A stretch of 57,234 nucleotides of DNA from Deltaproteobacteria bacterium (lineage in GTDB: Bacteria; Myxococcota; SpSt-1050; JACRCP01): assembly GCA_016218965.1 (NCBI GenBank), contig JACRCP010000030.1:1-57234 (forward strand). The letters are read 5' to 3'. How positions within the stretch are numbered: the stretch's first letter is position 1; every line of letters begins with the position of its first letter. Shown here piece by piece: positions 25,967 through 34,308 of the stretch. Made by a program: the position numbers and the translations under genes. The notes under the pieces were generated by a model. It saw only the letters and a list, made by a program, of their open reading frames with translations. It ran no database searches and was not told the origin of the DNA.

Positions 25967-26719
25967 TCACCCCGCCCCGGTCAACTTCTTGTCGAGGATC
26001 AGCATGAGCTGGTTGCGGTCCTCCATCTCGAGGGCGGCCTCCAGCCCGGGGGCGTCGATTGAGACGTTTAGGGCCTCTTTCGTCATGCGGAGGCCAAGCG
26101 GGTTCTTTTCGAGCATCGTGTTGGCGATCGCGTCGGCGGCCTCCAGGAGTTTCTCTTTGGGGACCATCCGGCTCGCGAAACCCAGGTGCATGGCGTCGTC
26201 GGCGCTCATCCAGTTGCCTGTGAGCATGAACTCCGCCGCCCGGCCCGATCCAATCAGGCGGGGGAGGAAGTAACTGCACGCCATGTCGGCGCCGCCCAGG
26301 CCAATGTTGATGTACGCGGCGGAGAACCTCGCGTCGGGCGTTACGATGCGGACGTCCGAGGCCATTGCCATCGAGAACCCGAGCCCGGCCGCGCTTCCGT
26401 GGACGCAGGCGATGATGGGCTGCGGGGCCTGCCGCATCGCCAGCAGAACGCGCGAGAGCCTCCGTTGTTCGTTGTACATGGCCGTGGTGTCCTTGGCGAA
26501 CATCACCGGGGCGAAGGTCTTCATGTCGAGCCCCGCGCAAAAGCCCTTGGCGACGCCGCCGTCAAGAATGACGACCCCTGTGTCGTTGTCGTACCCGCGG
26601 TCCCGCCAGAAAGCCTCGAGCTCGTCCACCATCGGGTAGTCCACGGCGTTGTAGCTCTCCGGCCGATTGAGCGTGAGGCGGCCGATGCGTCCGTCTTTCC
26701 GATACTGGATGGCTGCCAT
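25967..26719 (-). CDS. Enoyl-CoA hydratase/isomerase family protein
   Basis: 250 aa from ATG at 26719, with AGGAGAAC upstream. Crotonase-fold motifs: oxyanion-hole FCAGLDM and HGSAAGLGFSMAMASDVRI, then INIGLGGADM. The position occupied by catalytic Glu in hydratases (usually PE.GL) is IGLGG here, so the exact reaction (hydratase, isomerase or other acyl-CoA chemistry) cannot be fixed. Divergent from the cyclophilin gene. A short 3'-end relative lies at 24094-24153. Two 17-bp direct repeats (cttcgaagtcaccccgc) lie between its stop codon and the DUF6036 gene. Confidence 0.88.
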   Translation of the reverse strand: MAAIQYRKDGRIGRLTLNRPESYNAVDYPMVDELEAFWRDRGYDNDTGVVILDGGVAKGFCAGLDMKTFAPVMFAKDTTAMYNEQRRLSRVLLAMRQAPQPIIACVHGSAAGLGFSMAMASDVRIVTPDARFSAAYINIGLGGADMACSYFLPRLIGSGRAAEFMLTGNWMSADDAMHLGFASRMVPKEKLLEAADAIANTMLEKNPLGLRMTKEALNVSIDAPGLEAALEMEDRNQLMLILDKKLTGAG

Positions 26720-26806
26720 ATTGTTCTCCTTTGTTCTTCTTTTGCGGGCGGCGATGTCGTGCTACGATGCCGCCGTTCTCTTTATCACACTCAAAAGGAG
26801 AATCAC

Positions 26807-27286
26807 ATGGCCACGGCCACCATCAAGACCAAGTTCGGCGACATCGGCATCGAGTTTTTGCCCGCGGCCGCGCCAAAACACGTCGAGAACTTCCTAAAGC
26901 TCGCACGCGACAAGTTCTATGACGGGACCACGTTCCACCGCGTGATCCCCGGTTTCATGATCCAGGGCGGCTGTCCCAACACCAAGGCCGGCGCCAAGGG
27001 TCAACCCGGCACTGGCGGTCCCGGATGGAACGTCAAGGCGGAGTTCAACAAGACCTCGCACGCCCGCGGGGTCGTTTCGATGGCGCGTTCGTCCGATCCG
27101 AACAGCGCGGGGAGTCAGTTTTTCATCTGTGTGGCCGACTCGAACTTTTTGGACGGCCAGTACACCGCGTTCGGGCGCGTCGTCTCCGGCATGGAAGTCG
27201 CCGACAAGATCGTGGCCGTCTCGCGCGACAAGGGCGACATGCCGTACGACAGGGTGGAGATGACGGTGACTGTTGCCGAAGGTTGA
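26807..27286 (+). CDS. Cyclophilin-type peptidyl-prolyl cis-trans isomerase
   Basis: 159 aa from ATG at 26807 with AAGGAG upstream. No signal peptide, so cytoplasmic. Core motifs: FYDGTTFHRVIPGFMIQGG (active-site Arg and Phe), GVVSMARSSDPNSAGSQFFI and YTAFGRVVSGMEV. It catalyses proline isomerisation during protein folding. A palindromic repeat element follows the stop by 13 bp and probably ends transcription. Confidence 0.96.
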   Translation: MATATIKTKFGDIGIEFLPAAAPKHVENFLKLARDKFYDGTTFHRVIPGFMIQGGCPNTKAGAKGQPGTGGPGWNVKAEFNKTSHARGVVSMARSSDPNSAGSQFFICVADSNFLDGQYTAFGRVVSGMEVADKIVAVSRDKGDMPYDRVEMTVTVAEG

Positions 27287-27298
27287 TGTGGCGCGTGG

Positions 27299-27405
27299 TT
27301 TGGAGTGCGCAAGCTTGCTTGCGCTTTTGGCGCGGCAGCTTGCTGCCGCGTGTCGCGAGCAAGCTCGCTCCCAAACAAAGCGGCAGCAAGCTACCGCAGT
27401 CCAAA
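27299..27405. repeat. Multi-hairpin palindromic element with terminal inverted repeats
   Basis: About 107 bp bounded by TTTGGAGTGCG and CGCAGTCCAAA (inverted, one mismatch). Inside are four small palindromes built on AGCAAGCTTGC-, GCAGCTTGCTGC-, GAGCAAGCTCGC- and GCAGCAAGCTACCGC-type sequences. It lies between convergent genes. The structure resembles a REP/MITE; similar sequences are, from memory, widespread in planctomycete and proteobacterial genomes. Confidence 0.7.
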
Positions 27406-27407
27406 GA

Positions 27408-28571
27408 TCACACCTTCCGGAAATAGATCACGTACTGCCCGTCGCGCATGATTGGGACGATGTTGTGGTCGGGCATCCGGAACGAGAGCGACCGGATCCT
27501 GATTCGCGGTTGCATCTCCGGGATGTAGACGTGATCGATGTGGATCACCGCCTCGGGGCGTGAAAACTGCGCCGCGCCGACCATGCCGCCGAAGTGGTCG
27601 CTCCGCCCCAGCGCTATGTGCGGGCCCAGCTTTTCGCCGCTTAAGAGATCACCCAGGGGTTTCACGCCGAAGTCCGCGAGCACACCGAACCCGAGCTCGG
27701 CGATGTTGGCGTACGCGGGCTCGCGCGAGGTCAACTCGCGCTCCCGTGCCGCCGCCGGCCCCGACCCTTCGACGCCCACGGCCTTGTTCGCTTCGACGCG
27801 GTACACGACCACCTCGTCCCCGTACTGCACCGGCAGGTCCCCCGACGTGCGGCTCGGGTCGTCCGGCAACTCGCCCTCGTACGGGACGATGTACGTCTCG
27901 CCGGAGGGCAGGTTGCCCGCCTCTCCCGGCGTCGGAAACAGCCCGCCCGAGGCGTGGCTCTTCCTGTGCCGCAGATCGATGTTTAGGCGGTAGTCGTCGG
28001 ACTCGTCGACGTCAAAGAAGACCTCGGCCAGGACGGCGTCGTCCACGAGCTGTTTGAGCAAGTTCACGCGCCGGCCTATCTCGCCGTAGTCGAGCTTGAG
28101 CCACGGAATCATCCCGTCGGAGAAACCCGGCATCGTGGCGGCCCTGAAAAGGTACTTTTTGGCGTTAAGCTTGAGCGGGGCGGTAGCCGAGAACTGCGTC
28201 GGGGCCATGAACAACCTGTGCGTGCCGAAGATCACGTCAAACGGGACCTCGGCCGAAGGGTCGAGTGCGTCCGCCGATTCGGGCAGGGGGTGGCCGGCGT
28301 GCAGCCATGCGCCGCGGGGAAGATCGGCATTTTGCGCGCGCGTGTTCCTGTAGACGTAAAGGTCGGTTTCGATGCCCAGCTCGGCCTTTTTCGACTGGAG
28401 AGCCGCCGCCCAGTCCGAGGCCATCTTGCGCCGGGCGCGCCACGCGTCGTTGTCCGGCACCGCCGCGTCCGGCAGGTCGACGATAATCGCGAGCGCGGTA
28501 TCCATGGGGCCGGGGACGAAGACCCTTTTTATGAGGGCCACGAGATCGTCGGCGCTCAGCACGTGCGGCAT
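27408..28571 (-). CDS. M29-like metallo-aminopeptidase
   Basis: 387 aa from ATG at 28571, preceded by GGGAGG. The C-terminal half has the peptidase M29 (AmpS/PepS) pattern of metal-binding segments: a GNLPSGE segment with Glu, GPHIALGRSDHFGG with His, and VIHIDHVYIP with His and Asp. The N-terminal half carries the usual alpha/beta domain. Leucyl-aminopeptidase-type activity in the cytoplasm is inferred. Residue-level conservation should be checked because the match is distant. Confidence 0.65.
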   Translation of the reverse strand: MPHVLSADDLVALIKRVFVPGPMDTALAIIVDLPDAAVPDNDAWRARRKMASDWAAALQSKKAELGIETDLYVYRNTRAQNADLPRGAWLHAGHPLPESADALDPSAEVPFDVIFGTHRLFMAPTQFSATAPLKLNAKKYLFRAATMPGFSDGMIPWLKLDYGEIGRRVNLLKQLVDDAVLAEVFFDVDESDDYRLNIDLRHRKSHASGGLFPTPGEAGNLPSGETYIVPYEGELPDDPSRTSGDLPVQYGDEVVVYRVEANKAVGVEGSGPAAARERELTSREPAYANIAELGFGVLADFGVKPLGDLLSGEKLGPHIALGRSDHFGGMVGAAQFSRPEAVIHIDHVYIPEMQPRIRIRSLSFRMPDHNIVPIMRDGQYVIYFRKV

Positions 28572-28666
28572 CCTGCACCTCCCGCCCCGATCCTCCGGGA
28601 TCGCGTGCCCAAAGTCCAGCGGATTCTGGAGGCCGAAAGCAACACGCTTGCAGGAAACCGGATTGT

Positions 28667-28747
28667 CTCACGCAAAGGCGCGAAGCCCGCAAAGAAAACG
28701 AACGAAATCAAACTGCCCGGCTTGGCGTCTTTGCGTCTTTGCGTGAG
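28667..28747. repeat. Palindromic intergenic element (CTCACGCAAAG ends)
   Basis: About 81 bp with imperfect inverted ends: CTCACGCAAAGGCGCGAAG at the left, and at the right CTTGGCGTCTTTGCGTCTTTGCGTGAG, which reads CTCACGCAAAGACGC on the other strand. Located between two divergent genes. Confidence 0.6.
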
Positions 28748-28789
28748 GGATGTCCGGTTCCGCTTGGTCGACCCGGAGGAATCATCGTG

Positions 28790-28795
28790 TATAAT
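28790..28795 (+). promoter_or_regulatory. TATAAT -10 box directly before a GTG start
   Basis: A perfect TATAAT lies six bases before the GTG at 28802, so transcription would start at the start codon (leaderless). No convincing -35 element was found at standard spacing. Confidence 0.4.
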
Positions 28796-28801
28796 GCGCG
28801 C

Positions 28802-29776
28802 GTGCCGACGCTTTTCCAGCGGCTTCGTGACACCGCGCTCGGGAGGTTGCTCCACTTTGAGCTTCTCGACGACGGGCTGCCGCCCGACCCGGGGTTCAGA
28901 CAGGGGTGGGCCGGGATCCTCCCCGGTCTCGGGGACGACCGGCTCTTTCTTGACACCTACGAAGAGGCGATGATCCGCGAGCCGCTCGAGGCCTATGGGA
29001 TCATGGACGGGCTTCGGGCGCGGGGGTTCAAAAAGATCCGGATCGAGCTCAACACGTCGGACCCGTCGTTCCAACAGCTCCTCGTCTACTCCGACGACCC
29101 GCCGTGCAGCGACCCGCTGGCCGAGATCGCGCTTCATCGCGGGAGCTTCGCCACGCGCGCACCGTTTGCAGAGAAGCTCCACGGGCTGGTGCTCCCGATG
29201 CTTTTCATATCGTGGCTCCGTCTCCAGAATCCTCTGAAAAACGGGTTTCAGCCGGAGCGTCCGCGCCTCCCGGGGCAGAAGCACCCGGGCCTCGGGCTTG
29301 GCAACGAAGTGATGGTCATGCTTTCGGCCCTGGGCCAGAAGCTCTTGACCGAGGGCCTTGCCAACACGCCGGAGTACCCGCACAACGCCGTTCTCTACTC
29401 GCAGAGGTTCATGTATCTCGACCCCGAGGCCGAAGGGCGGCTTCAGGCCCTGAAGCGCGACCTGCGAAAACACGGGCTGGCCGACGCGTCGTGGGGGATC
29501 ATGCTCGGCTGTGTGACCGAGGCGGACTCGGGCCGGGTGCTCGAGTGGTTCAAGGAAGAGCAGATCCTCCCCTTGGGCCACGTCCTGCGCGCCTACTTCC
29601 ACTCCCGCGCCTACCGCACCGCCGCCCGAACCGCCGCCGCGTCGGTCAAGTACGTGCTCGACACCAAGAAGCTGGCGGGGCTGCCGATGGAGCTGCCTGC
29701 CGACCCGCCGAGATCGTCGAGTGGTTTCCAAACGGCCGGCTCCGGGCGCGACCCCGAAGGGACTGCTGGCCGGTAG
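28802..29776 (+). CDS. Conserved hypothetical protein
   Basis: 324 aa from GTG at 28802; there is no ribosome site between the TATAAT and this GTG. No signal peptide. The N-terminal part reads LLHFELLDDGLPPDPGF and the rest is a mixed alpha/beta soluble protein (IRIELNTSDPSFQQLL, NTPEYPHNAVLYSQRFMYL). Function not recognised. The C-terminal 20 residues are low complexity. It runs into a repeat element shared with the convergent VWA gene. Confidence 0.65.
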   Translation: MPTLFQRLRDTALGRLLHFELLDDGLPPDPGFRQGWAGILPGLGDDRLFLDTYEEAMIREPLEAYGIMDGLRARGFKKIRIELNTSDPSFQQLLVYSDDPPCSDPLAEIALHRGSFATRAPFAEKLHGLVLPMLFISWLRLQNPLKNGFQPERPRLPGQKHPGLGLGNEVMVMLSALGQKLLTEGLANTPEYPHNAVLYSQRFMYLDPEAEGRLQALKRDLRKHGLADASWGIMLGCVTEADSGRVLEWFKEEQILPLGHVLRAYFHSRAYRTAARTAAASVKYVLDTKKLAGLPMELPADPPRSSSGFQTAGSGRDPEGTAGR

Positions 29777-29826
29777 TCGCGGGTGTTTGTCGTCCCTCCC
29801 GGTTTTCGTCGGATCCGTTTGCACCG

Positions 29827-30085
29827 CGCGCCAAAGGCGCAAGACCCTTCAGCCCGGGGCAGCGCCCCGGGTTGGGGTCGGAGCACCAAAACAAGCCCTG
29901 AAGGGGCGACACAGAACGAAGGCTTCCTACCAGCGAAATGTGTGTTGAGTGTCGTGGTTCGGACCGTTCCAAAGGTGTGGCCGTGCCTCGTCGCGGGTAT
30001 CGCCCTGACAGGGCTAATGATCTGATTGGGACCACAGTACCTGGGGCGTTGCCCCAGGCTAAAGAGCCTTTGCGCCTTCGGCGCG
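29827..30085. repeat. MITE-like element with about 46-bp imperfect terminal inverted repeats
   Basis: The left end (29827-29872, beginning CGCGCCAAAGGCGC) and the right end (30039-30085, reading CGCGCCGAAGGCGC on the minus strand) are inverted copies. Each contains a strong hairpin (CCCGGGGCAGCGCCCCGGG; CTGGGGCGTTGCCCCAG). The 160-bp interior has no gene. It lies between convergent genes and may terminate both. Confidence 0.75.
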
Positions 30086-30113
30086 CCGGCACAAAGCTCG
30101 AACCGCCATCCGA

Positions 30114-31301
30114 TCAAGCCATCAGACTGCTGACCGCCTGCTCCAGGCCGTCGAGGGTCAGCTCGTACATGGGCATGATCTCGGCGACCATCGCTATCGT
30201 GTGCGTGTAGGCCCAGCGGTTTGCGGGGACGGGGTTGAGCCAGACGCTGTGCGGAAACGTGCCGGCGATGAACTCCAGCCGCTTGTAGCTCGGTTCGCCC
30301 GATCGCTCCTCATAGTGGATCGACCCGTTGTGCGCCGTGATCTCCCAGCCCGCCATGCTCGCGTCCCCGACCACGATGAACCGTGTCTCGGGGTCGAGCC
30401 TTGTGAGGTCTTCGACGAAAAAGGGTTTGTACCGCCGGGGCGGGTCCTCCCAGAGCCTGTCGTAGATGGTGTTGTGAAAGAAGAACGTCTTTAGATCCTT
30501 GAACTGCGCGCGGGAGTAGTTGAACAGGACCTGCACAAGGTGCACATATGGGTCCATTGACCAGCCGCCGTTGTCTATGGCCAGGATGACCTTGAGCCGG
30601 TCGCGCATCGACCGCTCGAAGACTATGTCTATCTCACCGCCGTTTCTGGTGGTCTGGTAGATGGTCTCTTCGACGTCGAGGCGGTCCTTGGGGCCCGCGG
30701 GGACCATGTGCCGCAGTCTCTTGAGGGCCTCGCCTATCTGCGCCTGCGTGAGCGGCCCCTCCTGCGAGTAGTCGCGGTACCGCCGGTCCATGGCGACCTT
30801 CACCGCCGATTTCCCGCGCGACACGCCGCCCACGCGCATGCCCCCGGGATGGAACCCGGAGTGTCCGACAGGCGAGGTCCCGCCCGTCCCGATCCACTTG
30901 TTGCCGCCGTGGTGCGCCCCCGTCTGGTCCTTCAGCCGCTCTTCGAAGTACTTCATCAGCTCTTCGGGCGTGAGTCTGGCGAGCTCGTCGGGGTCCACGC
31001 CCAGGGCCTCGGCCAGGAGTTCGGGCGTCTTGAGCCACTCCTCGATCAACGCCCGCGCCGCCGCGGCCACTTCCTCGTCCTGCGGGTGGACGAACTCGGC
31101 GCCCTCGAAGTGATGGGCGAAGATGCGGTCGTAGAGGTCGAAGTGGCGCTCGCTCTTGACGAGCACCGTCCGGGCGCACGAGTAGAAGTCGTCAATGGAA
31201 TTGACAAGCCCCAGGCGAAGCGCCTTGTGCAGGCGCAGGAATGACGTCGGACTCACGGGAACGGCGTTGTCCCGAAGCTGGTAGAAGAAGTCCGTGAACA
31301 A
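30114..31301 (-). CDS. VWA domain (CoxE-like) protein, partner of MoxR ATPase
   Basis: 395 aa from the start at 31301, seven bases after the MoxR gene. N-terminal helical region with Gly-rich middle (GGNKWIGTGGTSP, GFHPGGMRVGG), then a VWA fold with a variant metal site AIDNGGWSMDP and partner strands FIVVGDASM. MoxR AAA+ ATPases paired with CoxE-like VWA proteins act as metal-insertion or assembly chaperones; the client here is unknown. The altered MIDAS (DxGxxS) seems to be a feature of this VWA subfamily. The 3' end faces a repeat element. Confidence 0.85.
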   Translation of the reverse strand: MFTDFFYQLRDNAVPVSPTSFLRLHKALRLGLVNSIDDFYSCARTVLVKSERHFDLYDRIFAHHFEGAEFVHPQDEEVAAAARALIEEWLKTPELLAEALGVDPDELARLTPEELMKYFEERLKDQTGAHHGGNKWIGTGGTSPVGHSGFHPGGMRVGGVSRGKSAVKVAMDRRYRDYSQEGPLTQAQIGEALKRLRHMVPAGPKDRLDVEETIYQTTRNGGEIDIVFERSMRDRLKVILAIDNGGWSMDPYVHLVQVLFNYSRAQFKDLKTFFFHNTIYDRLWEDPPRRYKPFFVEDLTRLDPETRFIVVGDASMAGWEITAHNGSIHYEERSGEPSYKRLEFIAGTFPHSVWLNPVPANRWAYTHTIAMVAEIMPMYELTLDGLEQAVSSLMA

Positions 31302-31307
31302 GGCGCC

Positions 31308-32150
31308 CTACGCCTTCATTCGCGCGGCGCTGTTGCGCGCGATCCTGAGATCCGGGCTTTTCTTGAAGAGCACACCGAGGAAGGGGACCTCGCCGCGGCC
31401 GAGGTTTTTGGTCTTGAACTCGGGGTCGGCCTTGAGCGCCCGGATCCAGTTCAAGAGCTCGCGCGTCGCGGGTTTCTTTTCGAGGTCCGGCAGGTCCCTC
31501 ACGGCGCAAAAGACGCGCACCGCGCTTTCCATGAGGTCGCGCGAGAGGTCCGGGTAGTGCGCCGAGACGATCCGCTTCATCATGTCGGCGTCCGGGAACG
31601 CTATGTGGTGGAAGTTGCAGCGTCCCAAAAAAGGGTCCGAGAGGTCCTTTTTGGCGTTGCTGGTGATCACTATGACCGGTCTTTGCCTCGCCTTGATCGT
31701 CTTGTCGATCTCGATGATGTCAAACGACATCTGATCCAGGACGTCAAGCATGTCGTCCTGGAAGTCGGTGTCGGCCTTGTCTATCTCGTCAATGAGCAGG
31801 ACCACGCGCCGCTCCGAGACGAACGCAGTCCCGATCTTGCCCATCCGGATGTACTCCTCGATGTTGGCGACGTTGCGCTTGGAGTCGCCGAAGCGCGAGT
31901 CGTTCAGGCGCGTGAGCGTGTCGTACTGGTAGAGGGCGTCCACGAGCTTCATGCTCGACTTGACGTTCAGGATGATGAGCGGCATCGAAAGGCTCTCGGC
32001 GACGGCGTGCGCGAGCATGGTTTTGCCGGTCCCCGGCTCGCCCTTGATGAGCAGGGGCATCTCGAGCGCGATGCTCACGTTGACGATCTTCGCAAGCTCC
32101 TCGTCAAGCACGTACTTCGCCGCGCCGGCAAACTGCTTCTCCTCGGCCAT
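31308..32150 (-). CDS. MoxR-type AAA+ ATPase
   Basis: 280 aa from ATG at 32150, with AGGAGA upstream; a longer frame reading is not supported. Walker A is GEPGTGKTML, Walker B LLIDEIDKAD, sensor-1 IVITSNAKKDL and an Arg-finger region FLGRCNF. Belongs to the MoxR family of chaperone-like ATPases that work with VWA proteins; its VWA partner gene begins six bases downstream. It lies 171 bp downstream of the spermidine-synthase-like gene on the same strand and may be co-transcribed with that operon. Confidence 0.93.
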   Translation of the reverse strand: MAEEKQFAGAAKYVLDEELAKIVNVSIALEMPLLIKGEPGTGKTMLAHAVAESLSMPLIILNVKSSMKLVDALYQYDTLTRLNDSRFGDSKRNVANIEEYIRMGKIGTAFVSERRVVLLIDEIDKADTDFQDDMLDVLDQMSFDIIEIDKTIKARQRPVIVITSNAKKDLSDPFLGRCNFHHIAFPDADMMKRIVSAHYPDLSRDLMESAVRVFCAVRDLPDLEKKPATRELLNWIRALKADPEFKTKNLGRGEVPFLGVLFKKSPDLRIARNSAARMKA

Positions 32151-32321
32151 AAGTCTCCTCTCCTTCACGCCCCCCGGGTTTCGACGCATTGTACTACGCG
32201 ATCCCGCTCCCGTCACGCCGGGCAAAAGCTTTCGTCGCGCTGTTCCGCGGCCGGGTCGCGTCCGGTCGGCTCCTATGGCCGGCGGGTTTCCGGGTTTCCA
32301 TCGGAATCCGTCGCGATGTTC

Positions 32322-33842
32322 CTACCTGTTGAACTCGCGCCAGCCCGAGCGGTAGTAGCCGAAAAGGACGGGGTCGTCGAGCCGGTTGACGGCGACCGAC
32401 GTCTCTGCCACGTCCTTGCCGAACGCGAACATCGCCGGGAGCGCTTTTGCGTCCAGAAACCGCGTGGGGACCGACGGGGCCAGGGCCGACGGTTCGATGT
32501 CGCGCCGCGACGCAAGCACGAATCCCCACTCGCCGAAAGAGGGCACGTTGACATGATAAGGGTGCGTCCGGAACGCCGCCGCGGCCGAGGCGCGCCCGGC
32601 CTCGGCCATCGTCCGCTGTATGCACCAGAACGCCTCGCGGGCGAAGAACGGCGACGTGGCGTGCGTGACGAACGCCCCGCGATCCGTGAGCCGCCGAAAC
32701 GCCAAAGAAAAGAACGCGGTCGAGTAAAGTCTGGCCAAGGCGTGGCTCGAAGGGTCGGGCAGGTCCGCGATGACGACATCGTAGAAACCCCGGTCCTCTT
32801 CGAGGAATTTCATTGCGTCGGTGTTGACGATGCGGACCTTCGGGGATCTCAGCGAGTCGGCGTTCAGCGTGCGAAACTCGCGGCGCGTGCCTGCGACGCG
32901 CGTCATGGCGGGGTCGATGTCGCAAAGCGTGACGCGCGAAACCGATTCGTATTTGAGCACCTCGCGGGCGGCCATCCCGTCGCCGCCGCCCAGGATCAGG
33001 ATCTCGGAGGCCGACGGCACCGATTCCATCGCCGGAAGGACCAGCGCCTCGTGGTACCTGGCCTCGTCGACAGACGAGAACTGAAGGTGGCCGTTGAGGT
33101 ACAGGCGGACGTCGTCGCGCCAGCGCGTCACGACGATCCTCTGGTGTGGTGTCGTCTCGGCGAGGATCACGCTGTCCTGGTAGAGCATGTCTTCGAGAAA
33201 CCCCACCAGTCTCCCGGAAAAAACCAGAGTCAGCGCGACGACGACCGTCGCGCCGCCGATTCGCAGCCATTGCCGGCGGCGCGGGCGCGGCATGATGGTC
33301 GTCCCCAGCGCGGCGACCGCGAGGTTCATCAGTCCAAACACGGCGGACGCGCGGCAGAGCCCGACGAACGGCAGGACAACCAGCGGGAACGCCACCGAGC
33401 CCGCAAGCGCCCCCACGTAGTCGAGGGCCAAAACATTGCTCAGGGCCGCGCGGAGTCCGCTCTCTTCCTCCAGGATGCGGACGAGCAGCGGGATCTCGAT
33501 TCCCACCAGCGTCCCGATGACGGCGCACAGGGCGTAGAAGAACACGGGGAATATCGGCTCGGCGAACGCATTGACCGCGTACATGGCCATCGAGCTCAGG
33601 CCGCCCACGAGGCCAATGAGGACCTGCACGCCGATGAAAGCCCCCAGAAGCCCCGTCTTGATGAACTTGGCCAGATACGCGCCCACGCCCATGGCACACA
33701 GGAAGACGCCGATCACGAACGAAAACTGCGTGACTGCGTCGCCCATGAGGTACGACGACACGGCGCCCGCGACGAGCTCGTAGACCAGCCCGCACGCGGA
33801 CACCACGAACACCGAGGCCAGCAGGAGGATGCGTCGCTCCAT
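32322..33842 (-). CDS. Membrane-anchored spermidine synthase-like protein
   Basis: 506 aa from ATG at 33842. The first 210 residues contain about seven transmembrane helices of the MFS/spermidine-synthase fusion type (LVYELVAGAVSSYLMG is the family hallmark). The cytosolic half is a spermidine-synthase methyltransferase fold with ILILGGGDGMAAREVLKY, the acidic residue in LCDIDP, and DLPDPSSHALARLYS. It probably transfers aminopropyl groups from decarboxylated SAM, which the SpeD encoded upstream in the same operon would provide. Acceptor (putrescine, another amine or a membrane component) unknown. Starts 13 bp after DUF350. Confidence 0.9.
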   Translation of the reverse strand: MERRILLLASVFVVSACGLVYELVAGAVSSYLMGDAVTQFSFVIGVFLCAMGVGAYLAKFIKTGLLGAFIGVQVLIGLVGGLSSMAMYAVNAFAEPIFPVFFYALCAVIGTLVGIEIPLLVRILEEESGLRAALSNVLALDYVGALAGSVAFPLVVLPFVGLCRASAVFGLMNLAVAALGTTIMPRPRRRQWLRIGGATVVVALTLVFSGRLVGFLEDMLYQDSVILAETTPHQRIVVTRWRDDVRLYLNGHLQFSSVDEARYHEALVLPAMESVPSASEILILGGGDGMAAREVLKYESVSRVTLCDIDPAMTRVAGTRREFRTLNADSLRSPKVRIVNTDAMKFLEEDRGFYDVVIADLPDPSSHALARLYSTAFFSLAFRRLTDRGAFVTHATSPFFAREAFWCIQRTMAEAGRASAAAAFRTHPYHVNVPSFGEWGFVLASRRDIEPSALAPSVPTRFLDAKALPAMFAFGKDVAETSVAVNRLDDPVLFGYYRSGWREFNR

Positions 33843-33855
33843 GGGTGCCCGGCGA

Positions 33856-34074
33856 TCAGCCGTGGATCGCGGCCGCGATGATGATAGAGAGGCCTATGAT
33901 CACGGCGCCGATGATGATGCCGAGCGAGGTGTTCTGGTCCTCCTCGATCTCCTTGCGGATCGAGAAGGGGACGATCTTCGTGATCACCCAGAAGACCGCG
34001 CCGAAGATGACCACCCCCAAGACGGCGTAGATGAGCGACCAGACGAAGTGCGTGATGTGCGTTTGTTCAAACAT
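33856..34074 (-). CDS. DUF350 small membrane protein
   Basis: 72 aa from ATG at 34074 with AGGAGG upstream. Two transmembrane helices: FVWSLIYAVLGVVIFGAVFWV and, after a charged loop, LGIIIGAVIIGLSIIIAAAI, the DUF350 signature. Function unknown. DUF350 genes recur beside polyamine enzymes and DUF4178 genes in many bacteria, as here. It lies between the small exported protein gene and the spermidine-synthase-like gene, with gaps of 18 and 13 bp. Confidence 0.85.
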   Translation of the reverse strand: MFEQTHITHFVWSLIYAVLGVVIFGAVFWVITKIVPFSIRKEIEEDQNTSLGIIIGAVIIGLSIIIAAAIHG

Positions 34075-34092
34075 TGGGCCTCCTGTCCCTGC

Positions 34093-34287
34093 CTATTTTC
34101 CGCCGCGGAATCCCCCGCCCGTGTGCGTCCGGACGGGTCCGTGCAAACCCTGGGTTGAGCCCTGACGCGCCGACTCCTCGGGCCGCTTCTGCGGATCCTG
34201 GGCGCCTGCGTCCGTGAGCGTCGCAGCGGACGCCGCGAGCGTCCCTGCCGCGAGCAGTCCGAGCATGAAGTAGCGGAAGAAGGTCAC
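34093..34287 (-). CDS. Small exported protein in the DUF350 operon
   Basis: 64 aa from GTG at 34287 with GGAGG upstream. A signal peptide (YFMLGLLAAGTLAASAA) is followed by about 40 polar residues ending in GGGFRGGK. No known family. It sits 21 bp after the DUF4178 gene and 18 bp before DUF350, so it is part of the operon. Predicted periplasmic and probably unstructured. Confidence 0.65.
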   Translation of the reverse strand: MTFFRYFMLGLLAAGTLAASAATLTDAGAQDPQKRPEESARQGSTQGLHGPVRTHTGGGFRGGK

Positions 34288-34308
34288 CTGGCGCCTCCGG
34301 GTGCGTTT

